Positions 16,505 to 26,391 of a DNA stretch of 64,000 nt are shown one piece after another (the first letter of the stretch is position 1; the number at the start of each line of letters is the position of its first letter). The DNA comes from Asticcacaulis sp. SL142 (GTDB lineage Bacteria > Pseudomonadota > Alphaproteobacteria > Caulobacterales > Caulobacteraceae), in the NCBI RefSeq assembly GCF_026625745.1, contig NZ_CP113061.1, forward strand, positions 3,441,001 through 3,505,000, given 5' to 3'. The notes beneath the pieces were generated by a model that was given only the letters and a program-made list of their open reading frames with translations, had not been told where the DNA came from and made no database searches. Made by a program: the position numbers and the translations under genes.

Positions 16505-17587
16505 ATGTCGCAAGCGGTATTGAAACTCGTGGGAAAAGACGAAGCAGAAAAACAACGCGCTTTAGAATCGGCGCTGGCGCAGATTGATCGCGCCTTTGGT
16601 AAAGGCTCAGTGATGAAGCTGGGCGCATCGGGCAAATTTGCCGAAGTGGAATCTATCTCCACCGGTTCGCTGGGCCTCGACATCGCGCTCGGTATCGGCG
16701 GTCTGCCGAAGGGCCGCGTGATTGAAATTTACGGGCCGGAATCGTCGGGTAAGACCACGCTGGCTCTGCATACAGTCGCCGAAATTCAAAAAGCTGGCGG
16801 CACGGCGGCGTTTGTGGATGCCGAACACGCCCTTGATCCCGCCTATGCCCAAAAGCTGGGTGTGAATCTGGATGAGCTTTTGGTGTCGCAACCCGATAAT
16901 GGTGAGCAGGCGCTGGAAATCACCGATACGCTGGTGCGCTCCGGTGCCGTTGATATCGTTGTGATCGATTCGGTCGCGGCCCTGACACCGCGCGCGGAAA
17001 TCGAAGGTGATATGGGTGATAGCCTGCCCGGTCTTCAGGCGCGCCTGATGTCGCAGGCCCTGCGTAAGCTGACCGGCTCGATCTCTAAATCAAAATGTAT
17101 CGTGCTCTTTATCAACCAGATCCGCATGAAAATCGGCGTCATGTATGGTTCGCCCGAAACGACGACCGGCGGCAATGCGCTGAAATTCTATGCTTCGGTG
17201 CGTCTGGATATCCGCAGCATCGGTAAGATCAAGGTTCGCGACGAAATCATCGGTAACAACGTCAAGGTCAAGGTCGTCAAGAACAAGGTCGCCCCTCCGT
17301 TCCGCGAAGTTGAATTTGATATCCTTTACGGCGAAGGTATCTCCAAGCTGGGCGAAATCATCGATATGGGCGTAAAGGCCGGTATCGTTGAAAAATCGGG
17401 CTCATGGTTCTCTTATAATTCGACCCGCATCGGTCAGGGACGCGAAAATGCGCGTGAGTTCCTGAAAGCCAATCCGGCCATGGCGAATGAAATCGAGATG
17501 GGTGTACGCAAGAAAACGGAGAAACTGTCCGAAGATCTGCTGGGCACCCCTGAACCCGACGCTAACGAAGGCGATGAATCGTTATAA
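16505..17587 (+). CDS. recA: Recombinase RecA
   Basis: This 360-residue protein is a full-length RecA with Walker [13 protein letters not shown], the MAW-type motif region [27 protein letters not shown] split over loop L1, and the [17 protein letters not shown] segment [13 protein letters not shown]. It forms filaments on single-stranded DNA for recombination and triggers LexA cleavage. The start is supported by AAGGGA about 7 bp upstream. The order recA then alaS is usual in Caulobacterales. Regulation by LexA is indicated by the box at 16398. Confidence 0.98.
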   Translation: MSQAVLKLVGKDEAEKQRALESALAQIDRAFGKGSVMKLGASGKFAEVESISTGSLGLDIALGIGGLPKGRVIEIYGPESSGKTTLALHTVAEIQKAGGTAAFVDAEHALDPAYAQKLGVNLDELLVSQPDNGEQALEITDTLVRSGAVDIVVIDSVAALTPRAEIEGDMGDSLPGLQARLMSQALRKLTGSISKSKCIVLFINQIRMKIGVMYGSPETTTGGNALKFYASVRLDIRSIGKIKVRDEIIGNNVKVKVVKNKVAPPFREVEFDILYGEGISKLGEIIDMGVKAGIVEKSGSWFSYNSTRIGQGRENAREFLKANPAMANEIEMGVRKKTEKLSEDLLGTPEPDANEGDESL

Positions 17588-17654
17588 GGCCATCGGTTAG
17601 GGCACGGGCGCGAATCCCTAAACCAACCCGATCCTGTGCCTTAACCGTCTTAGA

Positions 17655-17699
17655 GCGCATTCCGAAAAGTGTGTAGCGGTTTTCGGACCCCAAATGCGC
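17655..17699. repeat. RIME-like palindromic intergenic repeat
   Basis: Outer arms GCGCAT and ATGCGC enclose inner arms TCCGAAAA and TTTTCGGA. This nested dyad resembles the GCATTCCGAAAAGTG...CGGTTTTCGGA repeats scattered through many alphaproteobacterial genomes. It is transcribed after recA, upstream of a terminator. Confidence 0.65.
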
Positions 17700-17707
17700 G
17701 TTAGACT

Positions 17708-17737
17708 AAAAGCCGCGCCTTCGGGAGCGGCTTTTTT
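17708..17737 (+). terminator. Terminator downstream of recA
   Basis: Stem AAAAGCCGC / GCGGCTTTT with a CCTTCGGGA-type loop is followed by more T. It separates recA from alaS, so alaS needs its own promoter in 17738-17858. Confidence 0.88.
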
Positions 17738-17858
17738 GTAAATTTTTCACGTAAAGTTCAAATATCGCGCAAACCCCTTTGCGCTCAGGCATAAGCCCTT
17801 TATATACGCCTGAATTTTGTAATCCCCCTGAACGCGGAGCGGTTATTCCGTCTTATCC

Positions 17859-20495
17859 ATGCCCTCATTAAACGACATTCGTAAGACCTTTCTGGACTAC
17901 TTTGCCCGCAACGACCATGAGGTGGTGTCCTCGTCATCGCTTGTGCCGCAAAATGATCCGACTCTGATGTTTACCAATGCGGGCATGGTGCAGTTCAAAA
18001 ACGTCTTCACCGGTGCCGAAACCCGCCCCTACAAACGCGCCACGACCTCGCAAAAGGTTGTCCGCGCGGGCGGCAAGCATAACGATCTCGATAATGTCGG
18101 CTATACCGCGCGTCACCACACCTTCTTTGAAATGCTGGGCAATTTTTCCTTTGGTGATTACTTTAAGGAACAGGCGATTGAACATGCCTGGAACCTGATT
18201 ACCAAGGATTACGGGCTTAACAAAGACCGCCTGCTGGCCACTGTCTATATCGACGATGATGAAGCCTTTGGCCTGTGGCAGAAAATCGCCGGGCTGCCGG
18301 AATCGCGCATTATCCGCATCGCCGGTTCGGACAATTTCTGGAGCATGGGCGATACCGGCCCGTGCGGGCCGTGTACGGAAATATTCTATGATCACGGCGA
18401 ACACATCTGGGGCGGCCCTCCGGGCTCACCCGAAGAAGACGGCGATCGCTTCGTCGAAATCTGGAACCTTGTGTTCATGCAGTTCGACCAGCAGCCTGAC
18501 GGCACGCGCCTGAACCTGCCCAAGCCTTCGATTGACACCGGCATGGGGTTGGAGCGAGTCGCGGCGGTTTTGCAAGGCGTGCATAACAATTATGACATCG
18601 ACCTGTTTCAGGCCCTGATTGGCGCCAGCGTTGACCTGACCGGCGTCAAGGCCGAAGGCGAGGCCTTGCCGTCGCACCGCGTTATTGCCGACCACCTGCG
18701 CTCAACCGCGTTCCTGATTGCCGATGGGGTGACGCCGTCGAACGAAGGCCGCGGCTATGTCCTGCGCCGGATCATGCGCCGCGCCATGCGCCACGCTTAT
18801 ATGCTGGGTGCCAATGAACCGCTGATGCCCCGTCTGGCACCTGTTCTGGTTCAGGAAATGGGCGGTCATTATGGTGAGCTGAAACGCGCCGAAGCGACGA
18901 TCGTTGAGACCCTGCGTCAGGAAGAAGAACGCTTCCGCCGCACCCTGGGCCGGGGCATGACCCTGCTGGATGAAGCGACCGAAACCCTGAAAGACGGCGA
19001 TGTTTTGTCCGGTGATACGGCCTTTAAGCTTTATGATACCTATGGTTTCCCGCTCGACCTGACCCAGGACGCTGTGCGCGCCAAGGGCCTGACGGTCGAT
19101 ACGGCCGCGTTTGAGATTGCCATGGAAGCGCAGCGTACTCGCGCCCGTGAACACTGGACCGGCTCCGGTGAAAAAGCCGTGGCCGCCGAATGGTTCTCGA
19201 TCAAGGATCAGATCGGGGCCTCTGAATTTGTTGGCTACGACCACCTTAATGCGCAGGCCCATGCCCAATTTATCGTCCATGACGGTGAGGGCATCGAATC
19301 CGCCCATACTGGCGATACGGTTGAGGTTGTGTTTGAAAAGACCTCCTTTTACCCTGAAGGCGGCGGGCAGGCCGGGGACACCGGCGTGGTCGATTTTATT
19401 CACGGTCATGGCCGTGTGCTCGATACCCAAAAGCAGGCCGGTGATCTGATTGTCCACCGCATTGAAATCATTGAGGGGGTTCTGAAAGTCGGTGATAAGG
19501 CTGAACTTCAGGTCGACCCGGTAAAGCGTAAAACCACGCGCTCAAATCACTCGGCGGCGCACCTGCTGCACGCAGCCCTCAAAAATGTGCTGGGGCCGCA
19601 TGTGGCGCAAAAAGGTCAGTTGGTCGATGCTGAGCGTCTGCGTTTTGACTTCAGCCACGGTGGCCCGGTCACGGCCGAAGAGATCGAGCGTATCGAAGCC
19701 GAGGTCAATGCCGTCATCCTGCAAAATCAGGCGGCGGCGACCAAGATGATGTCACCCGAAGCCGCCATCGAAGAAGGGGCCGTGGCCCTGTTTGGTGAAA
19801 AATATGGCGACGAAGTGCGCGTTCTGTCGCTCGGCACCAAGTTGGCAGGCGAGGGCGGCTATTCGGTCGAACTGTGCGGCGGCACCCATGTGGCGCGCAC
19901 CGGCGATATTGCCCTGTTCAAGATCGTGTCCGAAACCGGCATCGCGGCGGGTATCCGCCGAATCGAAGCGGTGACCGGCGAAGCTGCGCGGCAGTACCTG
20001 CTGGAGCAGGCGGGTATCGCCAAGGGATTAGCCGATCAATTTAAGGTGCCGGTGGCGCAAGTGTCTGCCCGCGTGGAAGCCCTGATCGCGGATCGCAAAC
20101 GCCTTGAAAAAGAACTGTCTGACGCCAAGCGCGCTTTAGCGGTCGGTGGCGGCGGGGCCGCGTCTGGCCCCGAAGAGATCAATGGCATCAAGGTCACGGC
20201 TCGCGTGCTGGACGGGGTTGGCGGCAAGGATTTGCGGCCGCTGGCTGAGGATTTCCGTAAAGCGCTGGGCTCCGGTATTGTGGCGCTGGTCGGTGTTCTG
20301 GATGGCAAGGCGGCGGTGACGGTCGCGGTGACGGCTGATCTGACCGATAAATATAATGCTGCTGAACTGGCCAAGGCTGCCGTCATCGCTATGGGCGGGC
20401 AAGGAGCGGGCGGCAAGCCTGACTTCGCGCAAGGCGGCGCACCGGATGCCACTAAGGCTGAGGCAGGGCTTGCGGCGATCAAGGGGCTGATTTAA
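17859..20495 (+). CDS. alaS: Alanyl-tRNA synthetase
   Basis: This 878-residue protein is normal for AlaRS. It starts [15 protein letters not shown] and has the class II aminoacylation domain with [19 protein letters not shown] motif 1-2 region ([13 protein letters not shown]) and GMGLERV motif 3. An editing domain follows with zinc-binding [11 protein letters not shown] (HxxxH) and the [12 protein letters not shown] motif. A C-terminal coiled coil and C-Ala domain ([15 protein letters not shown]) close it. It charges tRNA-Ala and clears mischarged Ser/Gly. It is transcribed on its own after the recA terminator. Confidence 0.98.
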   Translation: MPSLNDIRKTFLDYFARNDHEVVSSSSLVPQNDPTLMFTNAGMVQFKNVFTGAETRPYKRATTSQKVVRAGGKHNDLDNVGYTARHHTFFEMLGNFSFGDYFKEQAIEHAWNLITKDYGLNKDRLLATVYIDDDEAFGLWQKIAGLPESRIIRIAGSDNFWSMGDTGPCGPCTEIFYDHGEHIWGGPPGSPEEDGDRFVEIWNLVFMQFDQQPDGTRLNLPKPSIDTGMGLERVAAVLQGVHNNYDIDLFQALIGASVDLTGVKAEGEALPSHRVIADHLRSTAFLIADGVTPSNEGRGYVLRRIMRRAMRHAYMLGANEPLMPRLAPVLVQEMGGHYGELKRAEATIVETLRQEEERFRRTLGRGMTLLDEATETLKDGDVLSGDTAFKLYDTYGFPLDLTQDAVRAKGLTVDTAAFEIAMEAQRTRAREHWTGSGEKAVAAEWFSIKDQIGASEFVGYDHLNAQAHAQFIVHDGEGIESAHTGDTVEVVFEKTSFYPEGGGQAGDTGVVDFIHGHGRVLDTQKQAGDLIVHRIEIIEGVLKVGDKAELQVDPVKRKTTRSNHSAAHLLHAALKNVLGPHVAQKGQLVDAERLRFDFSHGGPVTAEEIERIEAEVNAVILQNQAAATKMMSPEAAIEEGAVALFGEKYGDEVRVLSLGTKLAGEGGYSVELCGGTHVARTGDIALFKIVSETGIAAGIRRIEAVTGEAARQYLLEQAGIAKGLADQFKVPVAQVSARVEALIADRKRLEKELSDAKRALAVGGGGAASGPEEINGIKVTARVLDGVGGKDLRPLAEDFRKALGSGIVALVGVLDGKAAVTVAVTADLTDKYNAAELAKAAVIAMGGQGAGGKPDFAQGGAPDATKAEAGLAAIKGLI

Positions 20496-20553
20496 CCGGT
20501 CTTTTTATCGGTGTGCGGCCTTCGCCGCAGAAATTGTGTTTGGGGTGTTCCCA

Positions 20554-20576
20554 TTGACGCAAAACCGCTTTATAGA
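20554..20576 (+). promoter_or_regulatory. Possible sigma-73-type promoter of trcR
   Basis: A TTGACG hexamer followed after 11 bases by TATAGA lies about 105 bp before the trcR start. The TTGACGC box fits the Caulobacter housekeeping -35, but the spacing is short, so this is a weak call. Confidence 0.3.
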
Positions 20577-20681
20577 TGGTGGCAACAACCCGCGCCCGGC
20601 CGAAAAGGTCGGGCGTAGCCGTTTCTGAATGGCGGTTTTCATGACGAGAGCCAACATTCACCGCTCAGGAAAGATGCATCT

Positions 20682-21383
20682 ATGTCTGATATTTTGATGC
20701 CGAAAGCGACCGCTGTGTGGCTGGTCGACAATACCTCGCTCTCGTTCGAGCAGATCGCCGATTTCTGTGGCCTGCACTTCCTTGAAGTCAAGGGCATTGC
20801 CGATGGCGAAGTCGCCCGCGACATCCGCGGCGCTGACCCGATCGCCAACGGTCAGTTGACCCGCGAAGAACTGGATAAGGCCGTAAGCACCCCGGCTTAT
20901 CGCATGAAGGCGTTGGTCAGCCGTCACGCCGAACTGCTTAAGCCCGCCAAAAAAGCCCCGCGCTATACGCCGGTGTCGCGTCGTCAGGATCGCCCGGACG
21001 CCATCAAGTGGTTCGTGCGCCACCACCCCGAAGTGACCGACGCCCAGATTTCCAAGCTGCTCGGCACCACCAAATCGACCATCGAGCAGGTGCGCAACAA
21101 CACCCACTGGAACGCGACCAATATCAAGCCGGTCGATCCGGTGACGCTCGGCCTCGTGTCGCAGATTGAACTGGACGCCGCCGTGCGCAAGGCCGCCGCC
21201 GTCAAGATCAAGCAGGCTGAAAAGCTGGGTATCCCGCTCGATGATCCGTCGCTGAAACCAGCGGCCGCTATCATTCCGGATGAGGAAGAAGACACCTACA
21301 ACAGCCGTCCTGACCTCAGTGCTGAAGACGTGTTCGGATCGGCACCGTCGCGGCCTGTTAATGAAGATGATGAGGATTATTAA
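20682..21383 (+). CDS. trcR: Cell-cycle transcriptional regulator TrcR (DUF1013)
   Basis: This 233-residue protein matches the DUF1013 family throughout: MPKATAVWLVDNTSLSFEQIADFCGLH, then KAPRYTPVSRRQDRPDAIKW and HHPEVTDAQISKLLGTTKSTIEQVR, both with helix-turn-helix character. The family is confined to alphaproteobacteria and is reported to bind DNA with RNA polymerase in cell-cycle control. The C-terminus is an acidic, low-complexity tail. It stands alone after alaS and has its own terminator. Confidence 0.9.
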   Translation: MSDILMPKATAVWLVDNTSLSFEQIADFCGLHFLEVKGIADGEVARDIRGADPIANGQLTREELDKAVSTPAYRMKALVSRHAELLKPAKKAPRYTPVSRRQDRPDAIKWFVRHHPEVTDAQISKLLGTTKSTIEQVRNNTHWNATNIKPVDPVTLGLVSQIELDAAVRKAAAVKIKQAEKLGIPLDDPSLKPAAAIIPDEEEDTYNSRPDLSAEDVFGSAPSRPVNEDDEDY

Positions 21384-21400
21384 TCGGTCAATCTGAGAAT

Positions 21401-21428
21401 AAAAGCCTCCCTCCGGGGAGGCTTTTTT
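21401..21428 (+). terminator. Terminator of trcR
   Basis: Stem AAAAGCCTCC / GGAGGCTTTT with a short CTCCGG-type loop and T run lies 18 bp beyond the trcR stop. Confidence 0.9.
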
Positions 21429-21528
21429 GTGTGATAAATCCTGAAAATATAACGGTAGCGGTGACTTGCGAGACGGTGAGGTGCGCGCTAGTTTTACCGC
21501 TAACATATAAAAAAGACAGGGCAGGATC

Positions 21529-23484
21529 ATGAAGCTCAGGCTTGCTATCGCAGGCGCCATTGGCGCGGGTTTAACTATGCTGACCACAGGGGCGCACGCT
21601 CAATCGGCGACGCCGCTTCTGGCCGAAATGTTTCAGGATCATGCGGTGCTGCAACGTGATCGCGCCGTGCCGATCTGGGGGCAGGCGGCCCCGAATGAGG
21701 CGGTGACCGTCAAGCTGGGGGCGCAGACCCTGACGGCCATGGCGGATGCGAACGGTCAGTGGCGGGTCAGCTATCCGGCGACACCGGCGGGCGGGCCGTA
21801 TACTCTGGAGGTCGTGACCGCATCCGGTGCAAAGCAAACGGCCCGCGACATGATGTTCGGCGATGTGTTCCTGTGTTCGGGCCAGTCGAATATGGAATGG
21901 AATGTTCAGGGTACGATCGGGTCTCAGGGGGCTGTCGCCACGTCCAAAGATGACGCCATCCGTATGATGACGGTGGCCAAGACCCAAAGCCTGACGCCGT
22001 CCGATACGTTCCTTTCGCCCGTACGCTGGCAGGTGGCATTGCCGGAGACCGTGCCGAACTGGTCGGCGGTGTGCTATTACTATGCGCGTGAGTTGAAGCG
22101 CACCATCAATGTACCTATCGGCCTGATCAATGCGTCGTGGGGCGGGGCGAATATCCGCCCGTTTATGAGCGAGACGGCGCTGCGAAATAATGGTGGATAT
22201 AATGATCAGCTTGATCTGATGAAGGTCTATGCCAGAGACACCGCGGCGGGGACGACCCGCTGGGGGCAGCAGTTTGAAAGCTGGTGGGCGGCCAATGGCG
22301 GCGAAGGCAAGCCGTGGGCGGCCAACGCGAAAACGATCGCCACCTGGGACAAGGTGCCCGACATTTCAAAGAACTGGGAGCAATGGGGGTTTGGCGAATT
22401 TGCGGCCTATAACGGCGGTCTGTGGTATGCCGCGACGGTGAAGCTGACCGCCGCGCAGGCCAAGGGGGCAGCGACCCTGAACCTCGGCACGATTGATGAG
22501 ATCGATCAGACCTGGGTTAATGGCAAACCGGCGGGCTATACCTCAGGGGCGGGGACGCCGCGCGTTTATAAACTGCCGGCGGTGGCGCTTAAGGCGGGCG
22601 ATAACACCATCATAATGAATGTGGTCGATACCTGGGCCGCGGGCGGCGTTTACGGCGACGGGCCGCGCACCCTGACCCTTGCCGATGGCACGACCGTCGC
22701 GCTTACCGACTGGCGGTTTCAGCGCGTCGCGAAAACTGTGCCTCAGCCGCCGCGCGCACCGTGGGATGCCACGGGTGGGTTGATGACGCTTTATAACGCC
22801 ATGATCGCGCCGATCGGGCCCTATGGCCTGAAAGGGGCGCTATGGTATCAGGGTGAATCCAATGCGGGTGAGGCCGATAGCTATGCCGGATTGCTTGGCG
22901 GCATGATGAAGGATTGGCGCGGCCAGTTCGGGTCGGATTTGCCGTTCCTGATCGTGCAATTGGCCAATTACGGTGCGCGCCCGACTGAGCCCGTCGAATC
23001 TGGCTGGGCGCGTTTGCAGGATCAGCAACGGCTGGCCGTGGCACGCGACGGTAATGCCGCTCTGGCGGTGACGGTTGATATTGGTGACCCGAACGATATC
23101 CACCCGCTCGATAAGAACACGGTCGGTAAACGGCTTGCGCGCGGGGCGCGGTCGGTGATCTATAAGGAAAACATCACGCCTTCGGGGCCGCAACCTCAGT
23201 CGGCCACGCGCGCAGGCGACACGGTGACGGTAAACTTTACTGATATCGACGGCGGGTTGATTTCCTATTCAACCGACAAGCCGATCAGTTTTGAACTGTG
23301 CGACAGCAACCGCGGGCCGTGCACCTATGCCGCCGCCCAACTGAGCGGCAACGGCGTGACCTTAAAAGCACCCAATGCGGCCACCGCTCAATATGTGCGC
23401 TATTGCTGGGCTGATGCGCCCACCTGCACGCTCTATGATCGGGCGGGCCTTCCGGCGGGGCCGTTTGAGATCGCGATCAAGTAA
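21529..23484 (+). CDS. Secreted SGNH-fold sialate/carbohydrate O-acetylesterase
   Basis: This 651-residue protein has a Sec signal peptide ending in AHA (near residue 25). SGNH-hydrolase blocks are visible: block I CSGQSNMEW with the nucleophile serine, block III-like WYQGESNAG, and the catalytic Asp-His region NDIHPLDK. The middle (about 285-390) is a jelly-roll insert typical of sialate O-acetylesterase-like proteins that act on acetylated sugars or xylan. It would deacetylate plant or host polysaccharides in the periplasm. It stands alone between two terminators. The substrate is not settled by sequence. Confidence 0.85.
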   Translation: MKLRLAIAGAIGAGLTMLTTGAHAQSATPLLAEMFQDHAVLQRDRAVPIWGQAAPNEAVTVKLGAQTLTAMADANGQWRVSYPATPAGGPYTLEVVTASGAKQTARDMMFGDVFLCSGQSNMEWNVQGTIGSQGAVATSKDDAIRMMTVAKTQSLTPSDTFLSPVRWQVALPETVPNWSAVCYYYARELKRTINVPIGLINASWGGANIRPFMSETALRNNGGYNDQLDLMKVYARDTAAGTTRWGQQFESWWAANGGEGKPWAANAKTIATWDKVPDISKNWEQWGFGEFAAYNGGLWYAATVKLTAAQAKGAATLNLGTIDEIDQTWVNGKPAGYTSGAGTPRVYKLPAVALKAGDNTIIMNVVDTWAAGGVYGDGPRTLTLADGTTVALTDWRFQRVAKTVPQPPRAPWDATGGLMTLYNAMIAPIGPYGLKGALWYQGESNAGEADSYAGLLGGMMKDWRGQFGSDLPFLIVQLANYGARPTEPVESGWARLQDQQRLAVARDGNAALAVTVDIGDPNDIHPLDKNTVGKRLARGARSVIYKENITPSGPQPQSATRAGDTVTVNFTDIDGGLISYSTDKPISFELCDSNRGPCTYAAAQLSGNGVTLKAPNAATAQYVRYCWADAPTCTLYDRAGLPAGPFEIAIK

Positions 23485-23501
23485 GACGCGGGGTAAATAA
23501 C

Positions 23502-23533
23502 AAAAACGCCGGAGATTTCTCTCCGGCGTTTTT
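23502..23533. terminator. Bidirectional terminator
   Basis: A 13-bp perfect stem (AAAAACGCCGGAG / CTCCGGCGTTTTT) with loop ATTTCT has A and T runs on either side. It serves the esterase on the plus strand and the DUF465 gene on the minus strand. Confidence 0.92.
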
Positions 23534-23558
23534 TCCCCATCAATGATATTTTACGCGG

Positions 23559-23759
23559 TTATTGCAGCACCTTCATGCCGTCGCCCTGTCGCATAACATC
23601 CCTGATGCGTTCGATTTCTTCTTTGAGCTTAAGTTTTTTGCGCTTCAGCTCCTTAAGGTATAGAGAGTCCACAGACGGATTTTTCGCTTCGCGTTCAATC
23701 GTATGCTTGAGGGATTGGTGACGCTGATCCAACTCGCGTACTCTGGCTGCTATGGTCAT
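23559..23759 (-). CDS. DUF465 (YdcH-like) small protein
   Basis: This 66-residue protein reads MTIAARVRELDQRHQSLKHTI, then two basic-acidic helices rich in Lys, Glu and Leu (LKELKRKKLKLKEEIERI), the DUF465 helical hairpin. Function of the family is unknown. I chose this ATG over an upstream in-frame one because AGAGGA lies just before it. It is divergent from ubiX, and a second, longer DUF465 gene follows the ubiX pair at 25079. Confidence 0.85.
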   Translation of the reverse strand: MTIAARVRELDQRHQSLKHTIEREAKNPSVDSLYLKELKRKKLKLKEEIERIRDVMRQGDGMKVLQ

Positions 23760-23900
23760 ATTGCAGGGTCCTCTTTGTCTATACCGGTCCGAACCCCATG
23801 TCCGAACCTGCTTAGGGAACACCCGAAATGGCTGTGTGTAGAATCACAATGGATTACAATTGATCACGGAACTGAGAGATTGTTAGTTTATAAAATATGA

Positions 23901-24500
23901 ATGATGAGTACCCACATGCCTGACACACCGCGTTTGATCATCGCCATTTCCGGCGCATCCGGGGCTATATATGGCCTTAAGGCGCTGGAAGCCGTGCGCG
24001 CGTTAAAGGTCGAAAGCCACCTGATCGTCTCGAAAGCGGCGGCGCTGAGTTTGACGGCGGAACTGGACATTACCTTGTCCGATCTGCACGCCAAGGCCGA
24101 TGTGGTCTATAAACCCGCTGATATTGGTGCCGCGATTGCATCAGGTTCGTTCCGTACACTGGGCATGTTGGTGGCGCCCTGTTCGGTCAAGACCTTGAGC
24201 GAAATCACCACTGGCGTGACATCATCCCTGATTAGTCGGGCCGCGGATGTGACGCTTAAGGAGCGTCGTCGGTTGGTTTTGATGGTACGCGAAACCCCGC
24301 TGCATCTGGGGCATCTGCGCTCGATGGCGGCGGTGACAGAGATGGGGGCGATCGTAGCTCCGCCCATGCCGGCCTTTTATACCCGCCCGCAGTCGCTTGA
24401 TGAGATGGTGGAACAGAATATCGGGCGGGTGCTGGACCTGTTTGGCCTCAATGCTCCGTTTAAAAAGTGGGGCGAGGACGTATCGCTGAACCATGACTAG
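23901..24500 (+). CDS. ubiX: Flavin prenyltransferase UbiX
   Basis: This 199-residue flavoprotein opens with the FMN-binding ISGASGAIYG loop. Further UbiX signatures are the APCSVKTLSEI segment and RLVLMVRETPLHLGHL. It attaches a dimethylallyl group to FMN to make the prenylated cofactor of UbiD decarboxylases, used in ubiquinone synthesis. Start could be either of two adjacent ATGs or the later M6. It overlaps the next gene by 8 bp, implying coupled translation. Confidence 0.95.
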   Translation: MMSTHMPDTPRLIIAISGASGAIYGLKALEAVRALKVESHLIVSKAAALSLTAELDITLSDLHAKADVVYKPADIGAAIASGSFRTLGMLVAPCSVKTLSEITTGVTSSLISRAADVTLKERRRLVLMVRETPLHLGHLRSMAAVTEMGAIVAPPMPAFYTRPQSLDEMVEQNIGRVLDLFGLNAPFKKWGEDVSLNHD

Positions 24501-25005
24501 CTTTTGGAATTGGGCTGTGGCGGTCTATGGCGCGGACGGGGTGGCGGCGCAGTGCCTTAGTTTGCAGGACGATCATGATCAATGCGTGCCGCTGGTGCTG
24601 TGGGCGGTCTGGGTAGGCACAAATAGCGGCAAACTCAGCGCCGAGGTGGCCGAAGAAGGTGCAGAGGTGGCCCGGTCATGGAGCGAGGCCGTGATTAAAC
24701 ACTTGCGAATACTTCGCAAAAGGCTGCGGAAACCTTTGTCCGACATAGATGATTTGGCGCGGGAGCGTATTCGTGCGCAGGTAAAATCAGTGGAACTGAA
24801 CAGTGAGCGCGAGCTGATGGTGGCGTTAGAAGCGCTGTCCATTGTTGATTTTTCTGAGACGAAACAAAATCTTACCGCTCTGTGCACGGACAATGTGGCG
24901 ATGGTGTCAAAAGCGTGGGGGCCAAAAGTGCCACGACCTCAGTTGATTAGTCTGATTGGCACTCTTTCGGACGGCGGATTTTTAGAGTATACTCCTGCGT
25001 CTTAA
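24493..25005 (+). CDS. TIGR02444-family protein of unknown function (DUF2390)
   Basis: This 170-residue protein starts FWNWAVAVYGADGVAAQCLSLQDDH, the hallmark of the TIGR02444/DUF2390 family. The rest is helical and charged. No biochemical role is known to me. It overlaps ubiX by 8 bp, so the two are probably translated together. It has no signal peptide. Confidence 0.75.
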   Translation: MTSFWNWAVAVYGADGVAAQCLSLQDDHDQCVPLVLWAVWVGTNSGKLSAEVAEEGAEVARSWSEAVIKHLRILRKRLRKPLSDIDDLARERIRAQVKSVELNSERELMVALEALSIVDFSETKQNLTALCTDNVAMVSKAWGPKVPRPQLISLIGTLSDGGFLEYTPAS

Positions 25006-25078
25006 TGTCCTGAATACTGTGGGGCCCGAAGACTTCGGATCGGGTTCCGGTCGAAGATTTTAAGGAGCGGATGTCTAC

Positions 25079-25489
25079 ATGCATGACGATCAGAGCAATA
25101 TAAGATCGCTGTTTCCGACCCAGGGCCTCACCCTCGTGAAAACCGGTGCGGGCGAAGGCGGAGCCGATATTGAGCGCCGTGTCTTTGGCCGTCGCGATGT
25201 CGATGCTGAAAATTTCGATGATATTGCTGAGGACGTGCTGGATTACCAGAAGGACGACCTCGATCCGACCGTGCGCGAATTGCCGATCAGCGTCGAAACT
25301 GTCAAGATGCGCGGGCAGGTAGCGCATCTGCGGATGGAGCATAAGGATCTGGACGAGTCCATCAGCGCGCTGGAATCCATGCCCTTGCCGGATCAGATTC
25401 TGATTGCCCGCCTAAAGCGCAAAAAACTGGCCCTGCGCGATCAGATTACCGAGATCGAAGACAAGATCCGCCCGGACATTATCGCCTGA
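25079..25489 (+). CDS. DUF465-domain protein with N-terminal extension
   Basis: The last 60 residues (VKMRGQVAHLRMEHKDLDESI ... LKRKKLALRDQITEIED, split by a turn) are a DUF465 helical hairpin. The first ~75 residues are acidic and likely disordered, an extension absent from the smaller paralogue at 23559. AAGGAG lies about 15 bp before the ATG. It ends shortly before a terminator, closing the ubiX group. Confidence 0.75.
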   Translation: MHDDQSNIRSLFPTQGLTLVKTGAGEGGADIERRVFGRRDVDAENFDDIAEDVLDYQKDDLDPTVRELPISVETVKMRGQVAHLRMEHKDLDESISALESMPLPDQILIARLKRKKLALRDQITEIEDKIRPDIIA

Positions 25490-25514
25490 TGTGATCCACA
25501 TCATTGACGTGGCA

Positions 25515-25538
25515 GGCCGGGGTAATCCCGGCCTTTTT
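25515..25538 (+). terminator. Terminator after the DUF465 gene
   Basis: Stem GGCCGGG / CCCGGCC with a GTAAT loop and five T lies between the DUF465 stop and the PhzF start. Its position also argues against starting the PhzF gene further upstream. Confidence 0.85.
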
Positions 25539-25557
25539 ATTTTCTGAAAGTTATTCT

Positions 25558-26385
25558 ATGCGACAATTTCTGATCGACGCCTTTGCGCGCGCGCCGTTTA
25601 TGGGCAATCCGGCGGCGGTGGTCGAGCCGTTTGATACCTGGCCGTCCGACGATTTCATGAGCCGTCTGGCCATGGAAAACAATCAGGCCGAAACCGCCTA
25701 TATGCTCAAAACCGCTGAGGCCAATGTATTTGGCCTGCGCTGGTTCACGCCGGCGGTTGAGGTCAATCTGTGCGGTCATGCCACGCTGGCGGCGGCCCAT
25801 GCCCTGTTTACCGAACTGGGGCTTGAGGCCGAGGTTGTGCATTTCGACACGCGTCATGCGGGCCGTTTGAGCGTGCGCCGCGTGGGCGGCCAGCTTGAAA
25901 TGGACTTTCCGGCCTATCCGGTGCAGGCCATCGCGCCCGTGCCTGAGATTGAAGCGGTGATCGGTCAGACGGCGGTGGCGACCTTTGGCGGGCCGATGCT
26001 GATCCTGCAACTGGCCTCAGAGGCTGCCGTGCACGAACTGAAATTCAATGCCGGTGAGATCGGCTATCCGCAAGCCTGCACTCTGTTTGATGCCGCCCAT
26101 GTGGTGGTGACGGCGTTTGCGGATGCGGGCAGCCCCTATGATGTCGTCAGCCGGTTTTTTGCGCCCGGTTTTGGCATTGCCGAAGACCCGACGACGGGGT
26201 CAATGCACTGCGCACTGATGCCGCTCTATGCAAACCTTACGGGGAAGGCTGTGCTTGAGTTTCACCAAGCCTATCCCCGCCGTGGTGGCGATCTTAGGTG
26301 CGAACTGGTCGGCGACCGCGTGAAACTGCGCGGGCGTGCGATCACCACCCAGAAAACCCAGGTGATGATCGCAGTTGAGGAGTGA
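25558..26385 (+). CDS. PhzF-family isomerase/epimerase-like protein
   Basis: This 275-residue protein starts MRQFLIDAFARAPFMGNPAAVV, the PhzF N-terminal signature with the conserved glutamate following (NNQAETAYM, about E46). The second domain carries the GIAEDPTTGSMHCAL motif. The fold is two diaminopimelate-epimerase-like halves. Most relatives outside phenazine producers have unknown substrates, and no phenazine genes are here. The start was set after the terminator at 25515-25538. Confidence 0.88.
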   Translation: MRQFLIDAFARAPFMGNPAAVVEPFDTWPSDDFMSRLAMENNQAETAYMLKTAEANVFGLRWFTPAVEVNLCGHATLAAAHALFTELGLEAEVVHFDTRHAGRLSVRRVGGQLEMDFPAYPVQAIAPVPEIEAVIGQTAVATFGGPMLILQLASEAAVHELKFNAGEIGYPQACTLFDAAHVVVTAFADAGSPYDVVSRFFAPGFGIAEDPTTGSMHCALMPLYANLTGKAVLEFHQAYPRRGGDLRCELVGDRVKLRGRAITTQKTQVMIAVEE

Positions 26386-26391
26386 GCTTGA

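Noticed and set aside
17588-17640. tRNA-like CGCGAATCCC segment after recA
   Set aside because: No cloverleaf arms could be built around it, and the 3' end and anticodon stem are missing.
18702-19457. Open frame of about 251 codons opposite alaS
   Set aside because: Mirror of the alaS codon bias; alaS is intact and conserved through this stretch.
20658-21587. Long open frame (about 309 codons) on the minus strand over trcR
   Set aside because: It lies opposite the well-conserved TrcR frame and reads as low-complexity Arg/Gly/His sequence with no family features.
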